Below, one piece after another: positions 35,301 through 47,440 of a stretch of DNA of 64,000 nt. The translations under genes were made by a program, and so were the position numbers. The DNA is taken from contig JABAKD010000013.1 in NCBI GenBank assembly GCA_012845835.1, positions 11,355,201 to 11,419,200 of the forward strand, read 5' to 3'. Position 1 is the first letter of the stretch; each line of letters begins with the position of its first letter. The notes beneath the pieces were generated by a model. It did no database searches. It saw nothing but the letters and a program-made list of their open reading frames with translations, and had not been told where the DNA came from. This stretch comes from Undaria pinnatifida (taxonomy: Eukaryota > Sar > Phaeophyceae > Laminariales > Alariaceae).

Positions 35301-38300
35301 TGTTGATAAATCTTCTTGCTTTGCAAAGAACGGTCGAACGATGACGTTGGTTGGGGTGGCAAGAAAGGCACCGTATTTCAGGAGATACGGCCGGGAGTTG
35401 GTTTCAAAACCGGCGTTTTCGTTAACCAAAAGTTGGGGGGGGGGCTACCGTAGAACGACTCACGCATCCAATTTTTCTCGAAGCCGGTTGTGTTTGGGTG
35501 AGGTTTACTGTAGAGCTCCCCGAATACGAACCACATTAGTTGTATAGCATGCCGGTCGCCCCGGTGGCGTATCAGGTTATCCTCGAGCCTAGTATAGGTT
35601 AGTTTCGTGAGTTCGAGTCCCCCCGAGTGCATACTCGTATGAATTCGTAGACTTTTTGTTTTGCACAAATCAACTCACTTGCGGAAAGCGCGAGAGCGTG
35701 AGTTAGCAACACTCGATGAAAAATCGACGAGCAGTGGAATGGCTGAGCCCTATGCGCGATAAAAATTGAACGCAAGAACTGGGGGAGAAGGGACGACACC
35801 TGTGACCACCGCTTGTCCAGAAGCTGGAAAGTAGGAGTGTGAAAATATAATAAAATAGCACTATCCACTACTTGTTAGACCACTCAAGTCACAGCAGTGC
35901 GTGCTGAAGAATATTACGAATGGTTTTATGACCGTGCGTTCCTTAGAAATTCGTCTAGAGGCAAGGGGAAGTCCCCCGGAGATCAATGCTGACGATATTG
36001 GTGCTACGGGATCCAAAGTATATATCGTGTTGGTCTACTGTACTGTAGAACTATCCACCAGACCACATATTAACTGTGACTTGAGTGGCCTACTGGATAG
36101 TGCTGCGACTAGTCCGACAATAAACATAAGCTCGACATGATCAACGGTTGAAAAATGTGCGCAACTACGAGATCTTAGGGAGGGGATGATAAATGAGCAT
36201 CCCCGGGTCAACCAACGGATATTTCAATCCGTTGATCTACCTGAATGGGGATTTGATTGTCAGCAAGTCTTGGGGTTTTATGATAGCAGTACCGCACGGT
36301 CTCACTTCCATATCGTGCTTATAATTGTTTTTTATGCCGAGCTTGTATTTATGGTCGGATTGGTACACAACCTCAGACAGCAATGCATGTACCACTGCCG
36401 TATGCGTCACGAAATCGTGCCACATTTTCATACCCCGGACAGATCAGCTCAACGTAGCTCGCACTAGGTACTTTCGGAGGTAGCTCACCGGCAAGCTACC
36501 TGAGCCGCATGAGCTCCAACATATTTTCAACGCCTGAGCTATCGGAGCATAGCTCATGTGCACACGTTTACATGTTTTCAACGCTTGAGCTATCAGAGCG
36601 TAGCTCACCTGCGCACGTTCGCAAAAAAAGCTTGAACTGCAGAAACTAATTCATCTGCACAAATTTCCCCAGGGTGAATAACGAAGCACGCCAATCAAAC
36701 CCGATCCATCAAAAACCAGACTCCCCCTGTTCTCACCTCCCCCACGGCCATGATCACCGCGACTACTGCCGTTGCGCCCCCAACCTTCACAGCAGTCGCT
36801 CCCGACAATCGCTTCGCGCCAGAGCTCATTCTTTTCTCGCTATCGGTGACGTTTGGACGCCGGGAAGCGCCGTCGGAAGATGACCTGTCTGCTCGCGTGT
36901 CGCCTAATTTTCCGCCGCCTTTGTCTTCGTCGTCAGCTGTTAAACCACCGACACCGTGGAGGGTCTTATACTGGACCTCGAGGCACATCTTATCCATCTC
37001 GTAGCAGGCGCGTCCGATGGCCTCAGGAACATTATCCTTGAAGCACGCCTGTTTCCACGTAAGAAACGGAGATTTTTTTGAATTGGAGGGAGGGAGGGAG
37101 GGAGGGAGGAAGGGAGGGGGGGAGGGAGGGAGTGGGGATCACACCCGAGCATAAGACGGGAAGTGGCCGAAGAGCATGGCGCCAGACGGAACAGGTTAGT
37201 CTAATCCCACGGTACGGGTTGCATTTTTTGAGCCAAAAAAAGGTATACCTGAGCGGTTGGGCTTCTCAAGTGTGGAACTATCGGCTGGTGGAATAATTGT
37301 TCGAGTACACTTGTTTTAGGACTAGCGCATAGAAATGTTGATCGGGTTGCCCGAACGAATAACGCCTTCCAAGTCATGCATAGGGTGAGATATTGAGCTC
37401 CTCATGTTGGGGGCTCAGAAGCTTCACCTGCACTCCTAGCGCGGGATAACTCATTAATGCGAGGAACACAAAACGCACACCGTTCCTCGTGGGGCGGGAG
37501 AGAAAACATGAGCCAGCGCCTGATACCGGCAAGTATGGAGTAAGTTGGAAGCACGAATCTTCAAAAAACAAACCCGGACAATTTTTTTCGTCAGCCGTGT
37601 CATGCTGAGAACTAACTTGGCGGGACGAAGTCGCAAAACTCTAACAAACACACTCGGGCGCTTTCTTGTAACAGCCGTCGCCTCATCTGCCAAAGAGGGT
37701 CCAGAGGAGAATGACTTGACGTGAGGGGTGAGAAGAAAAAAAATGCGTGCTCCTTCGGCAGTACCATGATCCCCCCTGTGGAAAGGGCCCCAAGGAGAAA
37801 AAATCGACAGGAGGGGTCAGAATAAAACAAATTGCGTGCTCCTTCGGCAGTACCATGATCTGTGTTTCCATTTTTCCGCCTCGCATATCGTTTATCGTAC
37901 CAGAATCGGAACTTTTAGCGATCCGATCCGATCCGATAAATATCGGATTGCTCATCGGATATCGTTTTTCTTTTGGTCCGTATCGGATCGGAATCGATAC
38001 TCGTTCCGATATGTAACACCTATCGCAACACAACGTAGATGCCGAATACAGTTAGCGCGCTGGGGGCTCATACACAGCGACACAGAGGCTAACAAGTAGT
38101 AACTCTTGGTTTTAGAAAGCGTGCTACGTACGGGAGAAGGGGTGCACCTGAATGTTCTGAGGCTCCCCGCTTCCGGAATTGTCTACCTCAAACAAGAGCT
38201 TTACTTGATTGAAACAACATGTATGCTTGACCCGATAAGCAATTCCATGGCCTACCTACAAAAACGAATAACATCGTTAACACAATGACGGTATTGGATA

Positions 38301-41300
38301 CTTACTCGGCTGAGAAGAACCGTGAACCAGAAAAAAATTATATGATCGAAACAAAAGCCACCCCCAATCGTACCACGCGTCGCGTTCTACGATATATGTA
38401 TTAAGGTATAACATTTTTTGGCTAAAAATTTTTTGAGTGACGGGGGGCTGCTCCTTAACGCCTTCACTACTGGAAACCCTTTTTGGGGACAAATTTACTT
38501 GAAATTAGTATAGGGGGGATTTCGGGGTTCTAAAGGGGTTGACCCAACATCGTCGCCATTTCATTCGTTCTTATTTTTCAATATGATCATTTTTTTGCAT
38601 ACATACGACCTGCTGTAGACCTAGGCCATGTTTTTTTGGTTATCGGGTTTCACTCTTCATTATTTCCAAAAAACGCAGTTTTTAGGGTCAGGCATCGTAG
38701 CGCTTCTCAATTGAAGACGAAACCTCAGGAAAAACAATCGGTGCCACCTCTGCTACCGTCGCATGTGTACGTCAGCAGTATCATACTGCACGCATGCTGT
38801 ACCACGCCTTGCATTTTACTGTACTTGGGGCAAGCCCAAGTCTCTAGAAGGGGGGTTACTTTTGAGAGACTTTTCTGCAGGGGCTTGGGGTGAACCCTCG
38901 CGCGAGTGACCCCGCTGATCCTTCGCGGCCATACGCTCTCGTGCTGGTCTACTATTTTTGCGATATGAATCCGCAATGGAAGGGTAAGCCAGACAGCGCA
39001 AACAATGGCCTAATTTTTTTGGTCCGTGAGGTACAGAGTCACTCGTGCGAATGGTGGAAACCCGGGAGTAAAAAAAAAGGGGGTAGATCATAACATAACA
39101 TAACATCCCCCCTGTTGCAGTCTTGGTCGCAACAAGTTTGTCACCCGCCAATGCAGCGCCCTGCATTGGACGCGTGGTACGATAGAGGTTGCACTTTTTG
39201 CCAAAAGTACTGACGCGTGCTACGATAGGGAGGTGCGCCACTTTTTTCTGAGCTTCCGCAAATTGGGAGCTTTAAGACCTCTCACCAAAACTCTTCGGAG
39301 AAAAATAAAAGTGCTACGACGTTACCGGATGACACATCCTACGTACGGCCTTGGTACACGACGAGAATCATGCAAACAAAAAAAATGGCCTATTATTTAT
39401 TTATTTTCCGACGATTTTGGGTGAAGGAGCCCCATTCTTCAGAAACCTTTTCAGCCTAAAAGTGCCACCTCTATCATACCATGCGTCTATTCTCTCACTG
39501 ACGGGGCTCCTTATCCCAAAAGCGTCGCCTCCTTACCCCAAAAGCGTCGAAATGCCAGAACTTGTTTCGCAATATCAACGTGTTTCATGCTCAAGACCAT
39601 GGGGCTGTCCATCGAGTTGCTCTTTCAGTGTACTCAATAATCGGTTTTTTGGTGAGGAATAGAGCTCTTCAAGTAAGGAACCTCAGAAAATACCTGGTGC
39701 GCCTCTCTCGTAGCGTGCGTCATTGCTCCTTGTAACCAATGCTGCAATTCTCAGATTTTCATCCATCTTTCCCCCCTCTCGAGTCCCCAAACAGAGTTTT
39801 ATAGATAGCTCCTCTAGGGTCGTTCCGAACACAACGCAAAAAATCAGGATTCCTGACAATAACAAAAAAACACGAGTTCTGACAAAAGAAGTCAAGACTC
39901 CTGACATTGTTTTCATCATTTTTCTATGTTTTTTCATCCGTCGTTTCCCTCTCTGAAGCCCCCAGAAAAGTTTATAGCCTTTGTAGCACGGCGCTCTCGA
40001 CATGGGGATAAAACCTTGGAATTAAAATAATTCCTGGCAATAACAAAAAAAACACGAGTTCTGACAAAGAAGTCAAGACCTTTATTTTTCCCCATCCGCC
40101 GAAGGATAAAAAAAAGAAAAAAAAAATCAAGACTCCTGACATTGTTTTCATCATTTTTCATGTTTTTTCATCCGTTGTTTCCCTCTCTGAAGCCCCCAGA
40201 AACGTTTATAGTCCTTGTAGCACGGCACTCTCTCGACATGGGGATAAAACCTTAGAACTAGACAACAGTGCACTAGGATACTTTTAGGGGTCAATGAAGG
40301 TCTTCCAGCGACTCTACGATACCTGTTCACAAAACTAGGCTCGTGTACATTTAAGCTTTCGTATTCAGCGCGTTCGGCATTGGATGGCCGGTATCTTCTC
40401 ACAGTGCTTACGATGTTTTTCTCTGTCTCGTAGTTTGTGACCGCAAATATCGTTTCTGTCTAGGATGACGCCTCGGCGGCATGGACATTGGGTGTGCTGC
40501 ATGAAGACGGGTGGGCACAACAATTTCATGTGAACCTCTGTCTCTCTCGTGGTTTGTGATCACAGAGCTTGTCTCTCTCGGGGATGAATCGGCACCGACC
40601 CGGTTTCGAAACATAGAAGCAACAATTGTACGTGAACACAGATGCACACACCTGGTTGTGCGGGTATCAATCAGTCCAATAAACACACACACCTGCTTGG
40701 CCACAAGGTTGTGGAGGTCCTGACACAGCGCCGTCGACACGGCATCGCCATCGTGGCCATCGTAAACCCCAAAAAACGCGGCGGTGGGCAGCAGGTCACC
40801 TGGCCTCCTTCCTTGATTGGTTCCGGCCGAATTCAAATATTTATCAGAGCTGTACTCGAGCTCTTCTGGATGGCTAGTCTCGATCGATAACCTGCACATT
40901 TTCTCTTCTTCTCGCCCCTCGGTGCCTTCGCTTTCCGCCCACGATACCTCACGTACATCGCGACTGAAACTCCGTTCGTGAGAGAATTCGGAGGCACTAC
41001 CAGCACCCCTTGCGCCGCGTGCGGCCGGGTCGGTAGCTCGAGCTGCCGCGCTCGCTCCTCCTGCTAGTTGCGTCCCGAAAACGTCAGGCGGGGCTCCGAG
41101 AGCACGGGTGTCCCCCCGCGGCGTTGTGCGTATGCCGTTTGCGTCGCTATCGTCCTCGTTTCTCTCACGACCGACATCCGTTCCACGTATCGATGTCAAT
41201 GACACCGCTATCGGCATAGGTCCCGGGTCCGACAGGCGTACACAGCAGTCCTCCTCGTCGCTGACGCTTGTGGAGCTGTGAAGATCATCACCCAACAGGT

Positions 41301-44300
41301 CCCCATGGGAGCATACCCGGGCATATGGACGATTACCGGTCGCGAACATGTCACTCACGGTCGCGGTGCGGTCTTCCATGTCACGCCGGCCTCCAATCTC
41401 TCCTGAGTGGCCGAAGCGGATGCCCACGCTCAAGTTCGCCTGTCGATCAAATTGTTTACAGTGGGTACCCCGGTTAAGGAGCGTCCACGGTAAGAGCATT
41501 CGGGACTTTTTAAGAGACGGTCAAAAACCGGCATGCCTCGCCATGCCTGGAAGTCATATGTTGCCCACTTCAGATATTAACAGGAGCAGCAATGTGCCCC
41601 AAAACCCCTCCCTTTACTAAATTCAAGTAAATGTGTCCCCAAAAAGGTTTCCCGTTGTAAACGCGTTAAAGCGCGTGCTTCATGTTGCCACGGGGTGTTC
41701 TTAAAAATCGGGGTACCCACTGTAATGGCGACGAGGGTTTGGGGTGAGGCATAGCGCTCCTCGCGTGAGGACCATCAGACAAAACAAATCGGCTCTACCC
41801 TCCTGGCCATCGTGCGATTTTTCGCGCGTTGTAGTTTCGTTTTTGTTTTGGAGGGGGTGATATATAGACCACCTCAAGTAAGGACATGAGGAAGAATTAC
41901 GTGCAACCATCCCTGCTGAAGCATGCCTCTTTTGTCGCACCGCCACAAGATTGTCCACCACGGTGGGGGGCCCCTCCATTGTGCCGGCATGTGCCAGCCG
42001 GAAATACGGGCTCTGTACCGACAACCGGCACTACTCCGCATACTGCTGCTGCTTGTTTCCGTCTGAGCCAAGCGATTGCACAAGCGATATTAGCGGGCTA
42101 ACCGGCACTACTCATCCGGCGCTATAGAGGGACCACGACCGTATTCCTGCAGTAGCTCTGGTGGTGTTTTCATTACAGGCGATCGGGAAGTATGCCTTCG
42201 GGCGAGTGCTACGTATTAGGAGTAGTTATTAAAGCTATGAGTCGGCACGACACAACGCACCAACAAGTTATTAATCGGACTAATAATTGATCGTTTCCGG
42301 AAGGTGCCGACTATCCGACTTGTGTGGTTTCCATACTTGCAGGAAGGATTGTTTAACGTGGGATGCATTGTTTTCCTTTTTGGGCGGGGCCCCCGCCTGC
42401 CGGGGGAAGCTCGCTTCGCCTCGCCTGACTAGTCGGCAAGTCTTCTGGCCATCAGCTGGCTTCGCCAGCGGACTTGTCCACAAAAAGCCAGGTAGTCGCT
42501 AATGGCACCTACCAATCACTTATAGTCGCGAAACCCTGCCGACTCACAGCTCTACTAGTTCGCTATTGCAAAGCAGAAACGACATTTAATGACATTGGCC
42601 TGTTCCGTCGTCTAAGAACCTCGCCAACCAGAAATATTTTTGTCCAAAAAGTGCACACCCCAACGAGACCTCACCTGGTCAGCCCAAGTTCGAGACTGCA
42701 CTGGCTCCTGCAACATTTCTTCGAATGCGAGCGGCTTTCCATCGGCAGAGCGGGGAACCAATCCACCCGAGTCAAATTAACACACAGAGCATACGAGGGA
42801 ATAACTGCGGTTAGCTGAACCCCTTCAGAGGACTGCACCTACGTTTTTGTGGACAAAAAATACTTGGAATTTGCGAGTGTGTGTGTTTTGAAGCAAAGGT
42901 GAAGCTAAAATTGTACCCATCCATCCGCCGGGGAGTACAAGAACAAACAAACAACAACAACAAAATAGAGGAGTAAGCACACAGCGACCACTGGGGTGTT
43001 GATGTGAACATCAAACAGTGGGGTGGGGCGGGGTGATGCAAAACACCTAAGTTAAGGTGGAGTGAGGGTGAGGCTGGGTGGGGTAGGGTGGGGTGGGGAT
43101 TGGTGCGGGGGATGGGATAGGGTGAGACGTCTTTACATTTCCATCCAAAGTGGTATCTACATATCCACGAGACTCCCACCCCAAGAACGACGTAATTTCC
43201 AACTTCACTCCATCCCACAGGCGTGACCGGAATCCTTCGGTGCGTCACCTGGAAGCTGGTTAGGCGTAGGCCTGTTGGTGAATCCGTTGCGGCAGCTGGG
43301 AGCGCAAATTCGATCGCATCGGGGTCCACCGACACCACACCTGCCCATTCATCGCCGTCCGCCTGTTTGTTTTTTATTAAAAATATTTCGAGCGACATGT
43401 AGGACATGTGGTCAGAGATGCGGGCTACGTAGCTGTTGTTATTTCACTCGTCGTAATAATCCAGTCCGTGGTCACAGGACAAGCTGCAATCGTTCTGGAG
43501 TCGAAGAACACCTCTCGGGCAAAAAAAATAACCAATGTAATGCCCAAAACTCAAGTATATCGTACGTCTCGAACACGAACCGCAAACGCGGTCAGCTAGC
43601 CGAACTTCACAGCAGCCACGACGGTGACAGCGACGGGAAAACATCAGGAAACTGCGACCAAGGTATCCGTCACTAAAACCATACAGAGGCACTAATCCAG
43701 GCTACGGCAATTTAGTCACGTTCCGGGCGTCCCTTTTCAGCGACTCAGAGCAGCCATGCGAGCGGCTACCGCTACTATGCTGTTAGGGTCGTTGACGTGT
43801 GTTTTTAGGACTCACGACATGGGCTTATAGGGTTCACAACCAGCACCGCCAAGAAATTGCTCGTTGGGGAGCGCCAACAAACTGTACATATTTAAGCCCG
43901 TTATGAATGGCCTAACTCCGGTAGTAAAACCGGGAGTAACCTCCCCCTATCGTAGCTTCTGTCCACTGGGAAAATTTGGTGCATCAGAGCGGATCACCCC
44001 TCCCCCTCTCGCACTCCCACACTCTTCGCGCGACACTTGCCCACTCCTCCGGACAACTACGACGACGGTAGCCAACGGAGGGGCTGGGCACAAATGGTAA
44101 AACAGCGCGGATCACCCTCCCCCGTCCCACCCTTCTGCCTGGTTGTTGAAAACCCAACGTGCTCCGTTCCGGCATTGTAGGGATGCGAGGGTCATACCAC
44201 CATGGTCATACGGCTACGGCTGTGCATGAAATGAGTACACCCCCTCCGACCCTGCGCGAGACGCCCCCCGCTCCGCTACGATCTGCTCTGTTCCCCCCCC

Positions 44301-45147
44301 CCTCACCTCGCCATAGTCCTCGCTCATGTCGCTGCTATCGCTGCTGCCCTCCCCAAACCCACTGAGGTTGTGTCTGCCTTGCATGCCAAAGTCAACAGAG
44401 CGTGCACCGCCGCTAAAACGCACCCCAGGTGTTTTCCCCGCCACGCCGTTAATCTCGCGTTCCGCCGCGCGGCCAACCTCGCGTTGCGCCCCGCGGTCAG
44501 CTCGGCTAAGGTGCTCGGGGGAGGGCGGCATCTGGAACCGCCATGCGGGTGCATCCTCCTCCACCACGGCCAAGCCCTCGTCCCGCTGCTGCCTCCGGTA
44601 GGTGCTTGGCGTCCGTGCTCCAGTACGTTTGGGAGACAATCCATGCAGATTGGGGTCTCCGTACCCTCGAACGACAGCACCACTGCTGCTGCTGCCGCCG
44701 CTGCTGCTATTGCTGCCCGCGCTTCCGAAGGTGCCGCTTCCTGACCGTTGTTCGCTCCTCCATCGTGGGGACCCTAAACCAAAGCTTCGGCCACGAGGGC
44801 TCCCAGTCTCTTCTGGATTGAAGAACCTCGAGACGCGAGTTGGCGACGATGTCGAAGACATAGTTCTGCCCGGCGGCGTTCTGGATTCGCCGCTGTTAGG
44901 GTTCACGCTGGCGCGAGCAGGAAGGTTCCGGCTGGTCGAAAAATGTCCGCTACCCCTTCTTGCGGCAACAGGGCTGCCACTGGCCGCTGAGGAAGCCAAA
45001 GCAGCAGCTGCAACGGTAGTAGTCACCGGGACGTCGCCTGCGCGTTCCTTCCCTCGCTGTTCCGAGGCGAGCGGTGACAACTGGTCGACCCTGTCGCTCT
45101 CGGACCCCCCAAGCCAACCGCCTGTATCTTTACTATACTCGTCATCG
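29370..45147 (-). CDS. PP2C/PPM-family protein phosphatase (catalytic part, 7 exons)
   Basis: Minus-strand exons in transcript order: about 45147 (or 45137) to 44307, 41439-40693, 37048-36737, 34214-34082, 32985-32846, 31475-31338, 29438-29370. All have GT-AG ends and the last six are phase-compatible. Motifs in order: [39 protein letters not shown] with [36 protein letters not shown], and [11 protein letters not shown]. The metal-binding aspartates of the PPM family (in DGH, CDG and DN) are all present, so an active Mg/Mn-dependent Ser/Thr phosphatase is likely. Two disordered insertions are unusual: about 180 residues between the MEDR and DGH motifs and about 50 before GATAVV. The 44-45 kb exon is Ser/Gly-rich. 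The six catalytic exons give about 513 residues. The stop codon was not found. Confidence 0.9.
29730..29893 (+). repeat. MITE-like fragment, ggcactatagaggga end
   Basis: It carries tttgccagccggaaacac, a ctccgcacacta block and the end ccggcactatagagggac. The same family is seen at 32560-32665, 41985-42132, 45617-45808 and 47011-47136. The last two have both ends in inverse orientation. Confidence 0.6.
30240..30445 (-). repeat. ccatccgccggagga repeat, minus strand
   Basis: A T-rich run is followed by tcctccggcggatgggga and sequence homologous, in inverse orientation, to 5880-6066, including a block around cgccagctagcgctgga. A B-box-like ggttcgattgcc occurs on the minus strand near 30447. It lies in the last identified phosphatase intron. 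Confidence 0.65.
32427..32774 (-). pseudogene. Two relic copies of a phosphatase exon end/donor
   Basis: Segment 32698-32774 parallels 32815-32905 (the end of the RLNGILG exon plus its donor and the start of its intron) with about 80 bp of shared sequence, including gtcatgtctggcgcggacgt against ttcatgtctggctcggacgt. Segment 32427-32470 copies a shorter part around the donor (gcaggcaccgaattcacg). Both lie downstream of the source exon in transcript sense and carry indels. Confidence 0.75.
33465..33640. repeat. GACCC-rich dispersed repeat
   Basis: It is built of cgacccgacccg runs alternating with ctcgcgagatttcgaa and aaacctcctg blocks. Related copies lie at 24540-24680, 47405-47645 and 52110-52300. 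It resembles a 5-bp-periodic array embedded in a longer unit. Confidence 0.65.
33830..33920 (+). repeat. CCCAG/CCAAT/CCAAC pentamer tract
   Basis: Successive short blocks of cccag, ccaat and cccaac repeats lie in the intron between the CRAVL and RLNGIL exons. Confidence 0.8.
34215..36736 (-). other. Phosphatase intron content
   Basis: The intron holds A- and T-rich sequence, a copy of the accctttttggg repeat (34995-35095), the plus-strand SINE (35551-35855), and a two-copy ~68-bp repeat with gagctatcggagcatagctc hairpins (36500-36620). I see no further exon. Confidence 0.6.
35551..35855 (+). mobile_element. SINE copy with clear A and B boxes
   Basis: The A box is tggcgtatcagg (35565-35576) and the B box is agttcgagtcc (35610-35620). 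A T5 run lies about 35 bp further on, and the 3' motif cttgtccagaagctgg is followed by an A-rich end. A 6-bp atagca occurs at both edges and may be the target duplication. It is antisense within a phosphatase intron. Confidence 0.85.
37049..40692 (-). other. Phosphatase intron content
   Basis: The intron contains (GGGA)n at 37084-37130, an 88-bp tandem pair ending ccttcggcagtaccatgatc (37733-37860), a GATCCG-rich inverted segment (37910-38010), the accctttttggg repeat (38445-38542), and a ~230-bp direct repeat pair around tgacattgttttcatcattt (39890-40080 and 40125-40265). A two-copy ctctgtctc..tttgtga repeat (40425-40600) resembles 60-200. No exon was seen. Confidence 0.6.
41440..44306 (-). 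other. Phosphatase intron content
   Basis: The intron holds the accctttttggg repeat (41590-41675), a ccggcactatagagg MITE-like copy (41985-42132), a gagtcggca-ended element (42239-42548) and a copy of the gggatgcgagggtc repeat (44150-44230). No exon with the phase or character of the phosphatase was found between them. Confidence 0.6.
42239..42548 (+). mobile_element. MITE-like element with gagtcggca ends, copy 1
   Basis: It begins tgagtcggcacgac and ends in the inverse gccgactca. The interior shares ttttccat.ct, ggatgcattgttttcc, tgggcggggccc and tggccatc..ttggctt-like blocks with the inverse-oriented copy at 53675-54012. Both edges carry agct, a possible short target duplication. No coding capacity. 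Confidence 0.65.
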
Positions 45148-45169
45148 CTTTTGTAGCGGCGGTGGGGGC

Positions 45170-45255
45170 AGGGGGGGGGGGGGGGGGGGAGGCATCATCG
45201 TAGGAAGGGGGCGATAAATCGAAGGGGAGACAGAGGCGGGGGGGGGGGGGGAGGG
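45170..45255. repeat. G-run pair before the 45 kb exon acceptor
   Basis: On the minus strand two C homopolymer runs form the pyrimidine tract just upstream of the proposed acceptor at 45147/45137. Length variation here could affect splicing. Confidence 0.6.
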
Positions 45256-45616
45256 TGCATGCCCGCAATAAAATCTGATCGTTAGTAGGTGAATCAGGCG
45301 AGGGGGCTTACCCAAACATAAGTTGCGGGTGAAAAACAAAAGACACGGAACTGCCGAAAAAAAAAAAAAACGTAAATGAACGGCGGTTTTGAGACGTGCA
45401 GGTGGCAATTCTACAACAAACAACCGGAACTCCCAATATAATAACGTAAAAAGTAAAGCCGGAACCCGAGATCAGTGCGGCCTTTTGTGGTCGAAGCAGA
45501 AAAACGTAATCGACACCTTGCATAGCCCGGCTAGCATTCAGGGCAGGGGCCAAAACACAGGAGCATCGAAGGAGAAGGCAACGCCGAGATCACGAGGCCA
45601 GCATGGTGCCACTTAC

Positions 45617-45808
45617 TCCTACAGTAGCGACCCCTATATAGTGCCGGTTGAGTGGTACCGGTTGCCCTCTACAGAGCCTGTGAAATCGCTTGGCACACAT
45701 GGGGACAACCAGTAATGGCGGTGTGCGGAGTAGTGCCGGTTGCCGCTATAGTACCGTTATTTCCCTATATAGTGCTCATACCGGCACTATAGAAAGACCA
45801 TTACTACT
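45617..45808. mobile_element. MITE-like element, ctatagtgccgg inverted ends
   Basis: The left end cgacccctatatagtgccgg is mirrored by the right end ccggcactatagaaagacc. A related 125-bp element with both ends is at 47011-47136. There is no coding capacity, and target duplications were not established. Confidence 0.65.
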
Positions 45809-46385
45809 GTACGGGCTCGTCCTAGCAGACTAACAAGACCACAATTGTCGCCATTAGGTTGCTAAACCAGGACTCCAAAATTGTTAACAAAAAATTCAAG
45901 CGATCTTCCTAACGATACGCTCGCTCTCCACCCTGTCACGTTGTCGCTCGCCGTAGAGCCGATGAACAGAGACAAAAGCAACCTCGGAGACCCGCCATCA
46001 ATTTTAGCGGGGGGCAGGGGGAGGGGGCCGCTAAGTGGGCGGAATAAGGCGCGTCACTCCCTTGCTCCCTTGAGCGCGCCAGCTAACGACGCCCTGAGCT
46101 TCCCCACGCTACAGTTTTTCTGAAAGAACTAACAGTGCACTCCTTGTACTTGTGTGGCAAAAAGAGGGATTGGAAATGGGAGTATAATCATTAGTCGTGT
46201 GATATTTCACCAAAATCGCCCAAAAGTGTTGTTGTTTACCATTTTCGGACGGTTGTTTTTGGAAATAAGTTGAAAGCAATCAGCATTTTTGCGTCGAAAT
46301 TCCATTGGTGGGTTTTCCTATATCTGAACCCGAGATATACCGCACTGCACCTGCTTTCCAGGAAGGAATTAGCTGTGCCCCTCAC

Positions 46386-46590
46386 TGGTAGTCCTCTCCA
46401 GCTTCGGTCCGTGATATTCTCCGATACCCCTGCTCTATAGTCGGCAGAATTCGCCGGACTACCCTGCGCCGATGGAGGATCAAAACTTGACGCCGCACCG
46501 GCGATTGGAGTTGGCGACTCTTCCGGTAGATCTGGCGTACCTCGGTCATCGCGGCCCGTTTCCCCCCTCATCTTGAACTCCTCTCGCAAA
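46386..46590 (-). CDS. Candidate Ser/Pro-rich exon of the phosphatase gene
   Basis: Only one frame is open between an acceptor (gaaacag, ending 46591) and the donor gtgagg. It reads EEFKMRGETGRDDRG, then PEESPTPIAGAASS and SPANSADYRAG, and is rich in Ser-Pro and Thr-Pro. Using the first acceptor requires a two-base carry-over from the preceding exon. A weaker in-phase acceptor would start it at 46580. The assignment to the phosphatase gene is inferred from strand, position and similar composition. Confidence 0.5.
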
Positions 46591-47235
46591 CTGTTTCGTT
46601 GACAAAAAAACGGAGCATCACGGTCAATTCACCCCGACTGTCGAAAGGCAAGGCAGCCAGCACCGCAGTCGTTCAATTCACCCTGGGGCACGTTTCCTTC
46701 GCAGAACGTAAAAAGGTTTTCGCGACAAAAGGTTCGCATTGTTTACGGGTATTGCCGCAGAACCCAAAAACGGGTTTTCGAGAAAGGTTTAGGATGGCAC
46801 TGTCTGCGGCTCTTGCCGCCACGGTTTTGAATTTCGTCGAGCCGTAAACGCGCCAGTCACATGCAAACCCGCAGCAGCACTCCCTGCATTTAACCACCCG
46901 CAACTAACCGTGATGTATAATATACCTAGCCAAATAATACCTAGTCGGATACATACTGTTAGCATAGTCAGCCACAACTAAAGTATACTACAGTTGTAGT
47001 GGTAGTGGTAGTAGTCCCGCTATAGTGTCGGTTGCCGACATGGTGCAGGTATGCGTGTGCAGGCCGGAAACACCGTCACTATAGCGGCAACCGGCACTGC
47101 TCCGCACACTGCTACTGCTCAACCAGCACTATCGAAGGACCTCTGTAATACCCAACCAACCAATATCTAGTCGGCGACTTACTATCAATTACTGTTAGTA
47201 TATAGTCAGCCAACTCACAGCCCTATGGCTGTCGC

Positions 47236-47440
47236 TAGGAGCTCGCGCAGCCGGGTAGTAGTAACTGCCGCGAACTTGCGTGCGGTGTGGCCTAATTAAT
47301 ACCAGGGCATTTCACGGGTTCACGGGTGAGTCACCTCTCAGCCGGGTAGTAGCAACTGCCGCCAACTTGCGTGCGCCGTGTCATAATTAATATCAGGGCA
47401 TTTCACGGGTTCACGGGTGGGTCACCTCTCGTGGGTCGGG
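47236..47440 (+). repeat. 104-bp tandem pair
   Basis: Both units run cagccgggtagtag, gccg.gaacttgcgtgcg, cagggcatttcacgggttca. The second flows directly into the GACCC-rich repeat at 47405-47645. Confidence 0.8.
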
